This document shows, in pieces, positions 64,000 to 64,000 of a stretch of 64,000 nucleotides of DNA. This DNA comes from Olivibacter domesticus. GTDB lineage: Bacteria > Bacteroidota > Bacteroidia > Sphingobacteriales > Sphingobacteriaceae. Each line of letters starts with the position of its first letter. Within the stretch, counting starts at the first letter, position 1. The translations under genes were made by a program, and so were the position numbers. The stretch spans positions 1,893,662 to 1,957,661 of the forward strand of contig NZ_FOAF01000001.1 in the NCBI RefSeq assembly GCF_900109575.1, in the 5' to 3' direction. The notes under the pieces were generated by a model, which did no database searches, had not been told where the DNA came from, and was given only the letters and a program-made list of their open reading frames with translations.

Positions 64000-64000
64000 C

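Noticed and set aside
1-64000. tRNA, rRNA or known riboswitch genes
   Set aside because: I looked through the gaps for cloverleaf-like arms and conserved rRNA or riboswitch stretches and found none; a covariance-model scan would be needed to exclude them.

Overview
The window looks like a chromosomal segment of a Bacteroidota bacterium, most likely of the Sphingobacteriaceae type. This rests on gene content: SusC/SusD pair, FecI/FecR-type regulators, a GLPGLI-family protein beside an outer-membrane barrel, DUF4254 beside a family 9 glycosyltransferase, and a SufBCDSE operon. It also rests on low GC and on several upstream matches to the Bacteroidota -7 promoter element TAnnTTTG. No search could be run, so all family names come from reading motifs. 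No rRNA, tRNA, CRISPR array, transposase or phage gene was seen.

Layout. 1-352 is the 3' end of uracil-DNA glycosylase. 451-6373 (minus) holds an Lrp/AsnC regulator and sufB-C-D-S-E for iron-sulfur cluster assembly, followed by pyrF. 7870-18630 (mainly plus) is a housekeeping run: rho, pssA, folK (minus), sppA, a PolX-like protein, DUF4254, a glycosyltransferase, a SixA-like phosphatase, an aldose-epimerase-like protein and an MscS channel. 19454-32516 (minus) holds cardiolipin synthase, GLPGLI plus barrel protein, M1 and M3 peptidases, an ECF sigma module, an SMP-30-like protein and an alpha/beta hydrolase. 33028-41973 is mixed accessory content: small membrane protein, degenerate MBL-fold protein, two small HTH proteins, GNAT, an MFS-HAD-DeoR operon, an SDR and a long cold-shock-domain protein. 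42170-47604 holds a siderophore-type TonB receptor, an epimerase and an ABC exporter pair. 48274-56846 is a SusCD locus with an STN-type receptor, FecR anti-sigma, a frame-broken sigma gene and a secreted metallophosphoesterase with FG-GAP-like repeats. 57117-64000 holds a Crp/Fnr regulator, S41 peptidase, aspartic protease, GH29 fucosidase, glucokinase and an NPP-type phosphodiesterase cut by the right edge.

The most unusual structure is non-genic. From about 47592 to 48230 the DNA is a degenerate array with a strict 21-bp period: about 30 in-phase rows with no insertion or deletion seen. It lies between the ABC exporter and the frame-broken sigma gene. A second unexplained feature is a structured element of roughly 390-430 bp present twice in opposite orientation (18695-19080 and 30238-30668), about 90% identical over a 324-bp core, with many small hairpins. 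Other points of note are a PolX homologue that has lost at least two of its three polymerase aspartates but keeps its PHP nuclease motifs, and a metallo-beta-lactamase-fold protein with an incomplete metal site behind a zinc ribbon.
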